A stretch of DNA of 64,000 bases, taken from NCBI RefSeq assembly GCF_030814715.1, contig NZ_JAUSVO010000006.1, positions 124,001 to 188,000 of the forward strand. The letters run 5' to 3'. This DNA is from Kaistia dalseonensis. Its GTDB lineage: Bacteria > Pseudomonadota > Alphaproteobacteria > Rhizobiales > Kaistiaceae. Position 1 is the first letter of the stretch; each line of letters opens with the position of its first letter. This document shows, in pieces, positions 29,409-39,100 of this stretch. Position numbers and translations under genes: made by a program. The notes under the pieces are model-generated. The model was not told the origin of the DNA, made no database searches, and saw only the letters and a list, made by a program, of their open reading frames with translations.

Positions 29409-30433
29409 GCAACGACCAGCCCCGCCGCCCCGCCGCCTTCCGCCTCGACCACGTCAAGGTCGTCGATGATCCCGAGGCGGCGCTGCGTCCCAGCGACCGC
29501 CCGGTCGTGATTCCCGAGCCGGAGGACCTCTCGGCCGCCATCGTTGCGCCAAAGCCGAAGCGCCCCTTTCGCTGGGCCAATATCCTCGCCGGCGCGCTCG
29601 GCATTCTCGTTTCGCTCGCCATCGGTCTCGCGGTCGACGGTCTGGTGCGCGACCTCTTCCAACGCGCCGACTGGCTCGGCTGGTTTGCCCTCGGCGTTGC
29701 AGGGATCGCGGCTGTCGCTGTCGTCGCGATCGCCATCCGCGAAATCGCCGGCCTGCTGCGGCTGAGGCGGATCAACCGGATCCGCGACGCCGCCGAGGAC
29801 GCGGCGCGGCGTGACGACCGCACGGCCGCGCGCGCCGTGGTTCGGGATCTCTCGGCGCTTTACGGTGAACGCGCCGACACCGCGCATGGGCGCGCGGCAC
29901 TGGAGCGGCACGCGGCCGAAATCATCGATGGTCGCGATCTCATGGCGCTGGGCGAGCACGAGATCCTGCGCGCGCTCGACGTCACGGCACGCACCATGGT
30001 GCTCGCCGCCGCCAAACGGGTGACCGTCGTCACGGCAATCTCGCCGCGGGCCCTGGTGGACCTGCTCTTCGTGCTGGTGACGGCGCTGCGGCTCATCCGC
30101 CAGCTCGGCCAGCTCTATGGCGGCCGCCCCGGCACGCTCGGCTTTCTGAGGCTCGCCCGCACGGTCATCGCGCATCTCGCCGTGACGGGCGGCATGGCGG
30201 CCGGCGATTCGCTCGTGCAGCAGATCCTCGGCCACGGCATTGCGGCGCGCCTCTCGGCCCGCCTCGGCGAAGGTGTGATCAACGGCATATTGACGGCGCG
30301 CGTCGGCATTGCCGCCATCGATGTCTGCCGGCCGCTGCCCTTCCTGGCCGAACCGCCGCCCGCCATGGGCGATTTCATCGCCGAACTGACGAAGCTCAAT
30401 GCCGGCAAGATGAAGCCCGGCGCCGAAAGCTGA
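29405..30433 (+). CDS. YcjF-family membrane protein (TIGR01620/DUF697)
   Basis: A 342-residue inner-membrane protein. Two hydrophobic helices occur at about residues 60-83 and 92-116, and the DUF697 part (ALVDLLFVLVTALRLIRQLGQLYGGRPG) occupies the C-terminal half. It overlaps the stop of ycjX by 4 bases, indicating translational coupling of this conserved pair. Function unknown. Confidence 0.87.
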   Translation: MSNDQPRRPAAFRLDHVKVVDDPEAALRPSDRPVVIPEPEDLSAAIVAPKPKRPFRWANILAGALGILVSLAIGLAVDGLVRDLFQRADWLGWFALGVAGIAAVAVVAIAIREIAGLLRLRRINRIRDAAEDAARRDDRTAARAVVRDLSALYGERADTAHGRAALERHAAEIIDGRDLMALGEHEILRALDVTARTMVLAAAKRVTVVTAISPRALVDLLFVLVTALRLIRQLGQLYGGRPGTLGFLRLARTVIAHLAVTGGMAAGDSLVQQILGHGIAARLSARLGEGVINGILTARVGIAAIDVCRPLPFLAEPPPAMGDFIAELTKLNAGKMKPGAES

Positions 30434-30451
30434 CGCCGGCGGGGCGAACGG

Positions 30452-30625
30452 CTATCGCGGCTTGTTGTCGGCCGCGAGATGACGACCATATTCGCGGTCG
30501 CGCTCGTCGCGCTTGGTCACCAGTTCCTCATAGGCGCGCTTGGCCTCCTCGGAGAGCGTCACGCGCTTGACGGCAGCCTTCTTGCGCGGGGGCTGCTTTC
30601 CGTAGGTTTCTTTGGGCTGGTCCAT
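30452..30625 (-). CDS. 57-residue charged protein, unknown
   Basis: A small gene on the minus strand, too short for most automatic calls. The product starts MDQPKETYGKQ, has a Lys/Arg-rich middle (PRKKAAVKRVTLSEEAKRAY) and an acidic/basic helix to the end (REYGRHLAADNKPR). A GGAAGAGAG stretch precedes the ATG. The regular helical charge pattern and clean in-frame content make it a likely real gene. No family recognised. It is convergent with ycjF (18-base gap). Confidence 0.7.
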   Translation of the reverse strand: MDQPKETYGKQPPRKKAAVKRVTLSEEAKRAYEELVTKRDERDREYGRHLAADNKPR

Positions 30626-30789
30626 GGGCGTCGGCTCTCTTCCAGATGGGGTGGTGCCACCTTAGAGGAGCCCACGTCGCGCGGCGAGCCTCTTCGGTGC
30701 AACGGGCAAGCGCCATTCGCCCCAGCCAATAGTTGACAAAAGCAACGATATGCCCAGATTGAGGCCGTCACGGAGCGGGATGGGCATGC

Positions 30790-31707
30790 ATGATGGACGA
30801 GACCGAGCAGATTGACCGCATCCGCCTGTTCAACCGCGCCTATACCCGCCGCATCGGTGTCCTCGATGAAGGCTTGCTCGACAGCCCGTTTTCGCTGACG
30901 GAAGCGCGCATTCTATTCGAGATCGCGACCGCCCCGGATATCAGCGCCGGCAGCCTGGGCGGCATCCTCGACCTCGACGCCGGCTATCTGAGCCGGACGC
31001 TGAAGAAGCTCGAACAGAGTGGGCTCGTCGTCGCATCCCGACCGGCCGAAGATGGCCGGCGGCGGGCGTTGCGGCTGACGGCCGCAGGCGAAAGCGCCTT
31101 CAAGGCGCTCGACGCCGCCTCGCGGGATGCGGTCGCGGGCATGCTCGGCCCGCTCGGCCCCCAGAATCGACTGAGACTGGTTGCCGCCGCCGACACGATC
31201 CTCGCCTGCCTGGCAGGCTCTCCCGAGCCAGCGGCCCGGCTCCGCGCCCATCAACCGGGCGACATGGGCTGGATCATCGAGCGCCATGGCGCGCTCTATG
31301 CGGCCGAATATGACTTCGATGCCCGTTTCGAAGCGCTGGTGGCCGAGATCGCCGCCGATTTCCTGCGTCATTTCGACCCGGCGCGCTCATGCTGCCTGAT
31401 CGCAGCACGCGGCGACGAGCGGCTCGGCTCCGCCATGGTGGTCGATGCCGGAGATGGGGTCGCCAAGCTGCGGCTCGTGCTGGTCGAGCCGCAGGCACGC
31501 GGACTGGGCCTAGGCCGGCTGCTGCTGGAAGGTTGTCTCGATTTTGCCCGGCAGGCCGGCTATCGCCGCATGACGCTCTGGACCAACAGCATCCTGACCA
31601 CCGCCCGGCAGCTCTACGAGACCGCCGGATTCCAGTTGGTCGACGAAGCCGAGCACAGCGACTTCGGCCCGAGGCTGATCGGGCAGAGCTGGACGCGCGA
31701 CCTCTAG
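30790..31707 (+). CDS. MarR-GNAT fusion: winged-helix regulator with acetyltransferase domain
   Basis: A 305-residue two-domain protein. Residues 1-145 form a MarR-type winged helix (LTEARILFEIATAP, DLDAGYLSRTLKKLEQSGLV, then the DGRRRALRLT wing). Residues about 155-305 form a GNAT acetyltransferase with the acetyl-CoA loop QARGLGLGRLLL and the ARQLYETAGFQLV block. This fusion is common among bacteria; the target of acetylation is unknown. The ATG at 30790 or the next codon may be the start. Confidence 0.88.
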   Translation: MMDETEQIDRIRLFNRAYTRRIGVLDEGLLDSPFSLTEARILFEIATAPDISAGSLGGILDLDAGYLSRTLKKLEQSGLVVASRPAEDGRRRALRLTAAGESAFKALDAASRDAVAGMLGPLGPQNRLRLVAAADTILACLAGSPEPAARLRAHQPGDMGWIIERHGALYAAEYDFDARFEALVAEIAADFLRHFDPARSCCLIAARGDERLGSAMVVDAGDGVAKLRLVLVEPQARGLGLGRLLLEGCLDFARQAGYRRMTLWTNSILTTARQLYETAGFQLVDEAEHSDFGPRLIGQSWTRDL

Positions 31708-31720
31708 CTCTTTGGTTGGT

Positions 31721-31768
31721 CGCGTTTCCTTCACGCGAACCGCATTCCACTTCGCTCGGAAACGCTCC
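31721..31768. repeat. dispersed 48-bp intergenic repeat, copy 1
   Basis: This sequence recurs in reverse orientation at 59249-59296 with 45 of 48 bases identical. It lies between the stops of the convergent MarR-GNAT and ferredoxin genes. Confidence 0.85.
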
Positions 31769-31792
31769 AGGCGCCTCGCCTTTGCGGCGCGA

Positions 31793-32113
31793 TCAGCCCT
31801 GGCTCTCGGGAATACGCACGATCAGGCCATCCAGCGCCGCCGAGACGCGGATCTGGCACGACAGGCGCGAATTCGGCTGAACATCGCTCGCGAAATCGAG
31901 CATGTCCTCCTCCATTGGCTCCGGCTCGCCGGTCGCCTCGAGCCATGCCGGGTCGACATAGACGTGGCAGGTCGCGCAGGCGCAGGCGCCGCCGCATTCC
32001 GCCTCGATGCCAGGAATGGAATTGCGAACCGCATTTTCCATGACGGTCGAGCCGTCGCGTGCCTCGACATCGTAGACCGTGCCGTCAAAGGCGATGTAGG
32101 TGATCTTGGCCAT
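31793..32113 (-). CDS. adrenodoxin-type 2Fe-2S ferredoxin
   Basis: A 106-residue electron carrier. The cluster ligands are Cys40, Cys46, Cys49 and Cys86 in the adrenodoxin pattern C-x5-C-x2-C...C; an additional Cys44 lies within the first loop. The residues after the third ligand ([17 protein letters not shown]) are typical of the vertebrate-type ferredoxins that serve P450s or Fe-S assembly. It is encoded alone, convergent with the MarR-GNAT gene. Confidence 0.93.
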   Translation of the reverse strand: MAKITYIAFDGTVYDVEARDGSTVMENAVRNSIPGIEAECGGACACATCHVYVDPAWLEATGEPEPMEEDMLDFASDVQPNSRLSCQIRVSAALDGLIVRIPESQG

Positions 32114-32222
32114 GAGCCCCGGCGAAATTGAGCAGATTGGGGGAAAACGAAGGACGTCTCATAGGCGATTTGGAGGCGGCATGCCAAGTCTTCCGCACCG
32201 CACGCGCATGCGACCGATTTTC

Positions 32223-32555
32223 CTATGCCGTTGCGAGACGGCGCTCGATCTCGCTGACGAGCGCGGTGAGCGCGGCATCGAACGCCGCCAGATCTTCGGG
32301 CTCCGCGAGGTCTTCGGCATCCGCAGGGTCCCGTTCCAGCACCATTGCCTTGCCCGCAAGCGCAAGAGCGCCAATGCCGAGCGCCGCGCCACGCACGCGA
32401 TGGGCAAGCCTGCGCCGCTCGGCCGGATCGATGCCGGACGTCACGAGGCGCCCTTCCGGCGCCACCTCGGTGATGAAGATCCTTAAAATATCGTTAATGA
32501 GCGCAGCATCCGCGCCGGTGTTGCGATCAAGGCTCGCCTGGTCGATCGCGTTCAT
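32223..32555 (-). CDS. Hpt (histidine phosphotransfer) domain protein
   Basis: A 110-residue single-domain protein. His52 in LAHRVRGAALGIGA is the likely phosphorylated histidine; the surrounding helices fit an Hpt four-helix bundle. The start at 32555 (MNAIDQ) is chosen because upstream in-frame residues look non-coding. Hpt proteins relay phosphate between receiver domains. Its divergent neighbour is the giant polar-growth protein gene, and a CckA-type hybrid kinase is encoded 10 kb away; a functional link is inferred only from context. Confidence 0.75.
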   Translation of the reverse strand: MNAIDQASLDRNTGADAALINDILRIFITEVAPEGRLVTSGIDPAERRRLAHRVRGAALGIGALALAGKAMVLERDPADAEDLAEPEDLAAFDAALTALVSEIERRLATA

Positions 32556-33148
32556 GCCTGCCAACACCCCCGCCGAGACGATTTCAACAACGCCAACCGC
32601 CCCGGAATCAGCCGGCGAACACACCGGTCGAGCGCCCGGACACAACCGGACGAGCCCCGAGGGCAGGCTCCGGAAACGTTGAGTTCGACGGTATTCCGAT
32701 CGGTCGCGAGCCCGATTCCAACGATGGGTTGCAGCCTTTGGCCAGCCTCGGACGGGCCACGTTCACCGAGGGGCCACGAAGCGGCGACAGGCACCCCGCC
32801 GGACGCCGCTGACGTCGCGTCCATGGGCCGTCTCGGTGGTGCCAGAATCATCTTCGAAGCCAAGTTTCGGGCACCGGCCGCCTTGTTGACAAGATCGGTT
32901 GAAAGGCCGGACTTTCTTGTGCCTTCCCCGCGAATGTGCCAAAAGGTGAGGCTGTGGGCAAGGGTGTGACGGCCAGTTCGAAACGCACTGTAGCGTGTCG
33001 AATAGCGGGCTGATGACGGGGCGTAGCAATTTAAGCGCGCAGCTTGCAGGCGTGCGCTGTGTTCCCGAAGCATCCTCGTGCTTTCGACGGGCTTCTTGCT
33101 CGTCGAGGCGGCCGGTGAAGTATCGAGTACGGACGCGAGGCTTAAAGA
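32556..33148. other. 593-base region between hpt and the giant gene
   Basis: No convincing gene on either strand. It should carry both divergent promoters, but I cannot point to a clear sigma-70 pair or a CtrA site. Three GANTC (CcrM-type) sites lie near 32605, 32712 and 32850, about what chance would give. The end just before 33149 has GAGG followed by AAAGA as the ribosome binding site for the giant gene. Confidence 0.5.
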
Positions 33149-36100
33149 ATGGTAAATACTCCGAAGTCCAAGGACCCGGCGGACGCAGCAATCTCCGCCG
33201 TGGAGCAGGCTCTCCGGATCGATTTCAATTCTTCCAGCGACCAGACCGCGGACCGCGCGCCTCAGCCGAGCGGACCGCGTGACCGGCGCCTGGAGCCGCC
33301 GCGCCTGACCGAACCCTCCCGTCAGGGCCAACCGCAGCAGCAGATCCCGCGCCGTACCGATGGTCCGCGCCGCAATGAGGCTGCCCCGGTTGCGGCCGCC
33401 GCGCCGCGCCAGGCGCCGCCGCGCGCCGAAAGCCCCCGTCCGACCGAAAATCCGCGCAACGCCGACGAGCCGCAGCCGAAGGCGCGCGTCGATCGTCGTG
33501 GCCGCGCTCCTGCCAATGACGACCGTCGCGTGGCTGGCGCGGCGCTTCCGGCCCGCCGCCCCTCGCGGATGATCTACCCGCTCGCCGCCCTGCTCTCGGT
33601 CATCTGGATCGGCGCGATTGCCGCCTACCTTTCCTCCGCCGGCATCAACCCGCTCGTGGGCGACAGCGCCGTCGGCAGCGCACAGTTCACCAATATCGCC
33701 CTCGCGCTCGTGCTGCCGGTCGGCATCCTCTGGGGCATCGCCATCATGGTGGCGCGCGCCCAGGAAATGCGGATTGCCGCGCGCTCGATCTCCGAGGTCG
33801 CAGCCCGTCTCGCTGAACCGGAAGCGGCCGCGACCGAAGCGGTCGTCACCGTCAGCCAGGCCATTCGCCGCGAAGTCGCCGCCATGGGCGACGGCATCGA
33901 ACGCGCCCTCGCCCGCGCCAGCGAACTGGAATTGCTGGTCCATAACGAGGTTGCCGCGCTCGAGCGGTCCTATTCCGACAATGAAGTGCGCATGCGCGGC
34001 CTGATCGACGATCTCGCCAACCAGCGCGAAGCGATCGTGATCAATTCCGAGCGCGTCCGCACCTCGATCGTCTCGGCCCAGGAATCGCTCTCCAAGGACC
34101 TGCGCGAGGCGAGCGAGCAGATCGCCGAGAACGTCATCGATTCCGGCAGCCGCATCACGGTCGCCCTCGCCGATCGCGGCGAGCAGATCACGGTTGCGCT
34201 GTCGACCGCCGGCGATTCGATGATCGAGAAGCTGTCGGGCCGCGGCGAGGATCTCGTCGGGCGCCTGACATCGGCTGTTTCCGAGGTCACGGAATCGCTG
34301 TCGCGCACCGGCGGCGAAGTCACCGACGTGCTGCTGTCGCGCAGCGCCGACATCAACGAGACGCTGGAGACGACCGGCCGCGCCATGGCCGACATGGTGG
34401 CCGAGCGTGGACGCGAAGTGAACGAGACGCTCGCCCGCGTCACCGAGGAACTCGCCGAAGGCCTCGACCGCCGCACGGTGGAGATTACCCATTCGATCTC
34501 GATGACCGGAAACCAGGTCGCCGAGACGATTTCGCACCACACCCGCGAAGTGAATTCGGCACTGAAATCCAATGCGGACAGCCTGATTGTCGATCTCGCT
34601 CTGCGTGGGCAGGAGATCAACGACAAGCTCGACGAGACCGGCACGCGCATCGCCGACACGATTTCGGCGCGCGGCGACGATCTGGCGGAGCGGCTGTCGA
34701 TCACCGGCGACCGCATTCAGGACGCGATTTCGATCGACGGCAGCGGGCTGGCCGACCGCCTCACCGCCGCCGGCGACATCATGGCGAACCTGATCGAGGC
34801 CCGCACCGCTGCGCTGCGCGACACGATCGACAACGCCTCCTACGCGGTGAACGAGACCTTCGACGCCCGCTCGCAGGAGCTGACCGAGCGCCTCGCCAAT
34901 GTCGGCGGCGAAGTCGCCAAGGCGATCGCTGTCCGTGGTCTCAAGGTCAACGAGACGATCATCGCCTCCGGCAACGAGATCGCCGAGACGATGGCCTCGC
35001 GCGCCAACATGCTGCACGACCGCTTCCTCGATTCGAGCCGCCAGGCGACGGAGACGATGGAGAACCGCGGCAATGCGGTCTACGACCTGATCATCGAGAC
35101 CAGCCAGCAGCTTTCCGACGCGATCGAGACGCGTGGCTCCGCGATCCACCAGCGCATCCTGTCGTCCGGCAACGAGATCATCGGCACGATCGAGAATCGC
35201 ACGACCGACCTGCACGGCCGGATCATCGAATCGGGCACCCGTCTCTCCGACGAGATCCTGAACCGCGCCGACGCGGCCCATACGCGGATCGTCACCTCGG
35301 GCAGCGATCTCGCGAGCGAGATCGAGAACCGGGCCGATGCCGCCTTCCAGCGCATCATCAGCTCCGGCAGCGAACTGGCGAGCGAGATCGAGACGCGCGC
35401 CGACGCCGTGCACGAGCGCATCGTCGTGTCGGGCACCAATCTGGTCAACGAAATGGAGAACCGGGCGGGTGCCGTCTATGACCGGATCTTGTCCTCGGGA
35501 TCGAGCCTCGTCAGCGAGATCGCCAGCCAGGCGAGCGCCGCGCACGAGCACATCGTCGCCTCCGGCTCGAACCTGGCCAACGAGATCGAGACCCGCGCCA
35601 ACACCGTCCACGAGCGCATCGTCGCCTCGGGTTCGGAACTGGTCGGCGAACTGACCAGCCAGGCGGAGCTTGCCCACCGCCAGCTCGTCTCGGCCGGCTA
35701 CAGCTCGGCCGAAGAGATCGAGAACCGCGCCAATGCCGTCCATCAGCGCATCGTCGCCTCGGGTTCGGAGCTGGTCGGCGAACTGACCAGCCAGGCGGAA
35801 CTCGTCCATCGCCAGCTCGTCTCGGCCGGCTACAGCTCCGCCGAGGAGATCGAGAAGCGCGCCGGCGCCGTCCACCAGAGCATTCTCGCTTCGGGCAACC
35901 AGCTCATCGGCGAATTGTCGACGCGCGCCACGGCTGTTCACGAGCAGATCGTCTCGGCTGGCTATGAAGTCGCCGGCGAGATCGAGAACCGCGCCACCAG
36001 CGTGCATCAGAAGATCGTCGCTTCGGGCTCGGAACTGATCGGCGAACTCGCCGCGCAGGCGAGCCTGACGCATGAGCAGATCTCGAATTCGGGCGCCAAT

Positions 36101-39100
36101 CTCGCCAACGAGATTTCCAGCCGCGCCAATGTCGCCCATCAGCGCCTCGTTTCCTCCGGCTCCGAGATCGTCGACGAGATCACCAACCGTGCCGCCGCGG
36201 CGCATGGCCAGATCCTCGCCTCCGGCTCGAACCTCGCCAGCGAGATCGAGACGCGTGCGCAGGCCGTCCATCAGCGCATCCTGACCTCCGGCGCCCAGAT
36301 CGCCGAGGAGATCGCGACGCAGGCGAATGCCTCGCACGAACAGATGGCGCTGGCCGGCACCACGATCGCACAGGAAATCGAAAGCCGCGCGACCACGCTG
36401 CACGGCCTCATCCTCTCTTCCGGCTCGAGCCTCGTCGAAGAGATCGCGACGCAGGCCAATGCGGCCCATGAGCGGATCACCGCCTCCGGCGCGGATATCG
36501 CCAACGAGATCGAGAACCGCGCGCTCAACGTCCATGACCGGATCGTCGAGACCTCGACCCAGTTCGGCGAGTTGATCGGCGATCGCGGCCAGGCCATCGC
36601 CACCGGCCTCGACGAGCGCTTCGCGGCGCTGCGCGACATCATCGAAGTGCGCGGCCCCGAGCTCATCACGCGCTTCTCCGAGCGCGCCAATGTCATGGAC
36701 ACCTCGCTCTCCGACCGCCTCGCGCGCTTCAGCGACGCCATGGAAGCCAAGCTCGACACGGCGGCTGAGACGCTCGACAGCAATACGCGCCGCATCGACG
36801 AAGCCCTCGATGCCCGCTCGCGCCAGATCAACCAGACGCTGATCGAGCGCACCCGCCAGATCGCGGAGGCCTTCACGACCGGCCAGACCGAGATCAACGG
36901 CATCATCGACGGCCGCCTGTCCGACATCACCGATCGCCTGTCGGACCGCACGCAGGCGCTCTCCGACATGCTGTCGGAGCGCACGCAGAGCATCAACGAC
37001 ACGCTCGGCGCCCGCGCGCTGGAGGCTGCCACCAGCTTCGACGCCCGCGCATCGCAGATGGACCAGATCCTGTCGACCCGGCTCGGCGACATCACCTCCA
37101 CGCTCGGCCGTGAATCGGTTCGTGCGGCGGAGCAGATCGTCACCTCGCTCTCCGAGGCGACGGAACGGCTGGTTTCCACCTCCGAGACGACGGCCGACAG
37201 CGTCCGCCGTTTGGCCATCGAGGCTTCGGAAAGCGTCGTCCAGTCGAGCGCCGGCGCGGCGCAGTCGCTGTCGCAGGTCGCGACCTCGACCATCGATCTT
37301 CTCGCCGCTTCGACCTCCGAGGCGACGAGCCATCTTTCGCGCGCCTCCTCCGAGGCGAGCGAGAACCTGATGCGCGCCACGAACGAAGCCCGCGAACATC
37401 TGGTCCGCGCTTCGGACGAGGCCCGCGAGAATCTGGTGCGCAGCTCGACCGAAGCGAGCGAGACACTCGTTCTCAGCTCCACCCAGGCGAGCGAGACGCT
37501 GGTTCGCAGCTCGAGCGAGGCTAGCGAGACGCTCTTGCGCAGCTCCACCCACGCCAGCGAGACGCTTGTTCGCAGCTCCACCCAGGCTAGCGAGACACTG
37601 GTGCGCAGCTCGAGCGAGGCCAGCGAGGCTCTCGTTCGCAATTCGCACGAGGCGAGCCAACTCCTGATCCGCAGCTCGACCGAGGCCGGCGACCACGTCA
37701 CGCGCGCCAGCGCCGATGCCGGCGGCCACCTCTCGCGCGTCACGGCGGAAGCCAACGATCAGCTCAACCGCCTCTCCAACGATGTCGGCGAGCAGATTGC
37801 GCGTGTCTCGGGCGACGCCGCGATGCATCTCGCCCGTGCATCGAGCGAGATCGAGCAGAGCCTCGGCAGCCGCGCCATCAACGTCGCCAATGCGCTCGAA
37901 GAGCGGACGCGCGCCATGAACGAGGTTCTGAGCACGCGCAGCGCCGAGCTGGCACAGTTGCTCGATGGCGAAGGCAGCCGCCTCGTCAGCTCGATCGGCG
38001 AGCATGGCGACGCCCTGACCCGCCGTGTCGCCACCGTCGGCGACGCCGTGATCGACCTCCTGTCCTCCAAGGGCTCGGAAGTCGTCTCCATGGTGCTCGG
38101 ACGCACCGACGAGGCGGCCCGCACCCTGCTCGACAGCGGCGAGACGGTCTCGCGCAACTTCAACGCCACCAATGACCGCATCCAGGTCGATGTCGCGGGC
38201 ATCGTCGAGCGGCTGTCGCAGTCGAACGACATGCTGAGCTCGCTGCTTGCCCGCACCACTGACAATCTGAACCAGATCGAGACCGGCCTCGCCTCGCGGA
38301 CCGTCGAGTTTGCGAACTCGATCGAGCATGCGATCAGCGGAACGCAGAACTCGTCGTCCCTGCTCGCTTCGCAGGTCGGCATGCTGCGCGACGTCTCGAA
38401 GGACGTGCTGGAGAATATCGGCACGATCGCCGGCCGGTTCGAGGATCAGAGCCGCTCGCTGCAGGAGGCCGCCCGTTCGATCACGGCCGCCAACAGCGAG
38501 ATCGAAGGTTCGGTCGAACAGCGCCGCGTGGCGCTGGAAGCCCTGGCCGACAGCCTCGCAGCCCGGTCGAGCGATCTCGACATGCGCATGCGCTCCTTCA
38601 CCGACACGATCGGCTCCTCGCTGCGCGAGGCGGAAGAGCGTGCCGCGGAAGTCAGCCGCATGCTGGCCAAGTCGAGCGAAGAATCGGCCAAGACGATCGT
38701 CGAGAACCTCGAAGGCCTGCAGGTCACGGCGCAGTCGGCCAGCAGCAAGGCGGTCGATTCCGTCCGCGAGGCCAATCGCGCCCTGGTCGAGGAAATGGCA
38801 GCGGTCGTCGCCCAGGCGACGCATCAGTTCTCCTCCGCGACCGAGGGCATGCGCGCCGCAGCGCGCGACATGCAGCACGATCTGGAGGCGACCCGCACTG
38901 AGCTGAAGCGTGGCGTGCTCGAACTGCCGAGCGAGACGCGCGAAAGCGCCGATGCCATGCGCCGCGTCGTGACGGACCAGTTGAAGGCGCTCTCCGAGCT
39001 TTCCGAGATCATCGGCAAGCACGGCAAGTCGCTCGATGTCTCGGTGCCGAGCTCGCCGTCGCAGGCGCGTCCGCGCTTCGCCGAGACGTCGCGTGTCGTC

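Noticed and set aside
32556-33148. GANTC sites as evidence of CcrM-controlled expression of hpt and the giant gene
   Set aside because: Three sites in about 590 bases is near chance, with no clear promoter context.
34967-37837. Tandem repeats considered as a CRISPR array or satellite DNA
   Set aside because: Units of 66 and 33 bp keep the reading frame, have no unique spacers, and encode regular protein repeats.
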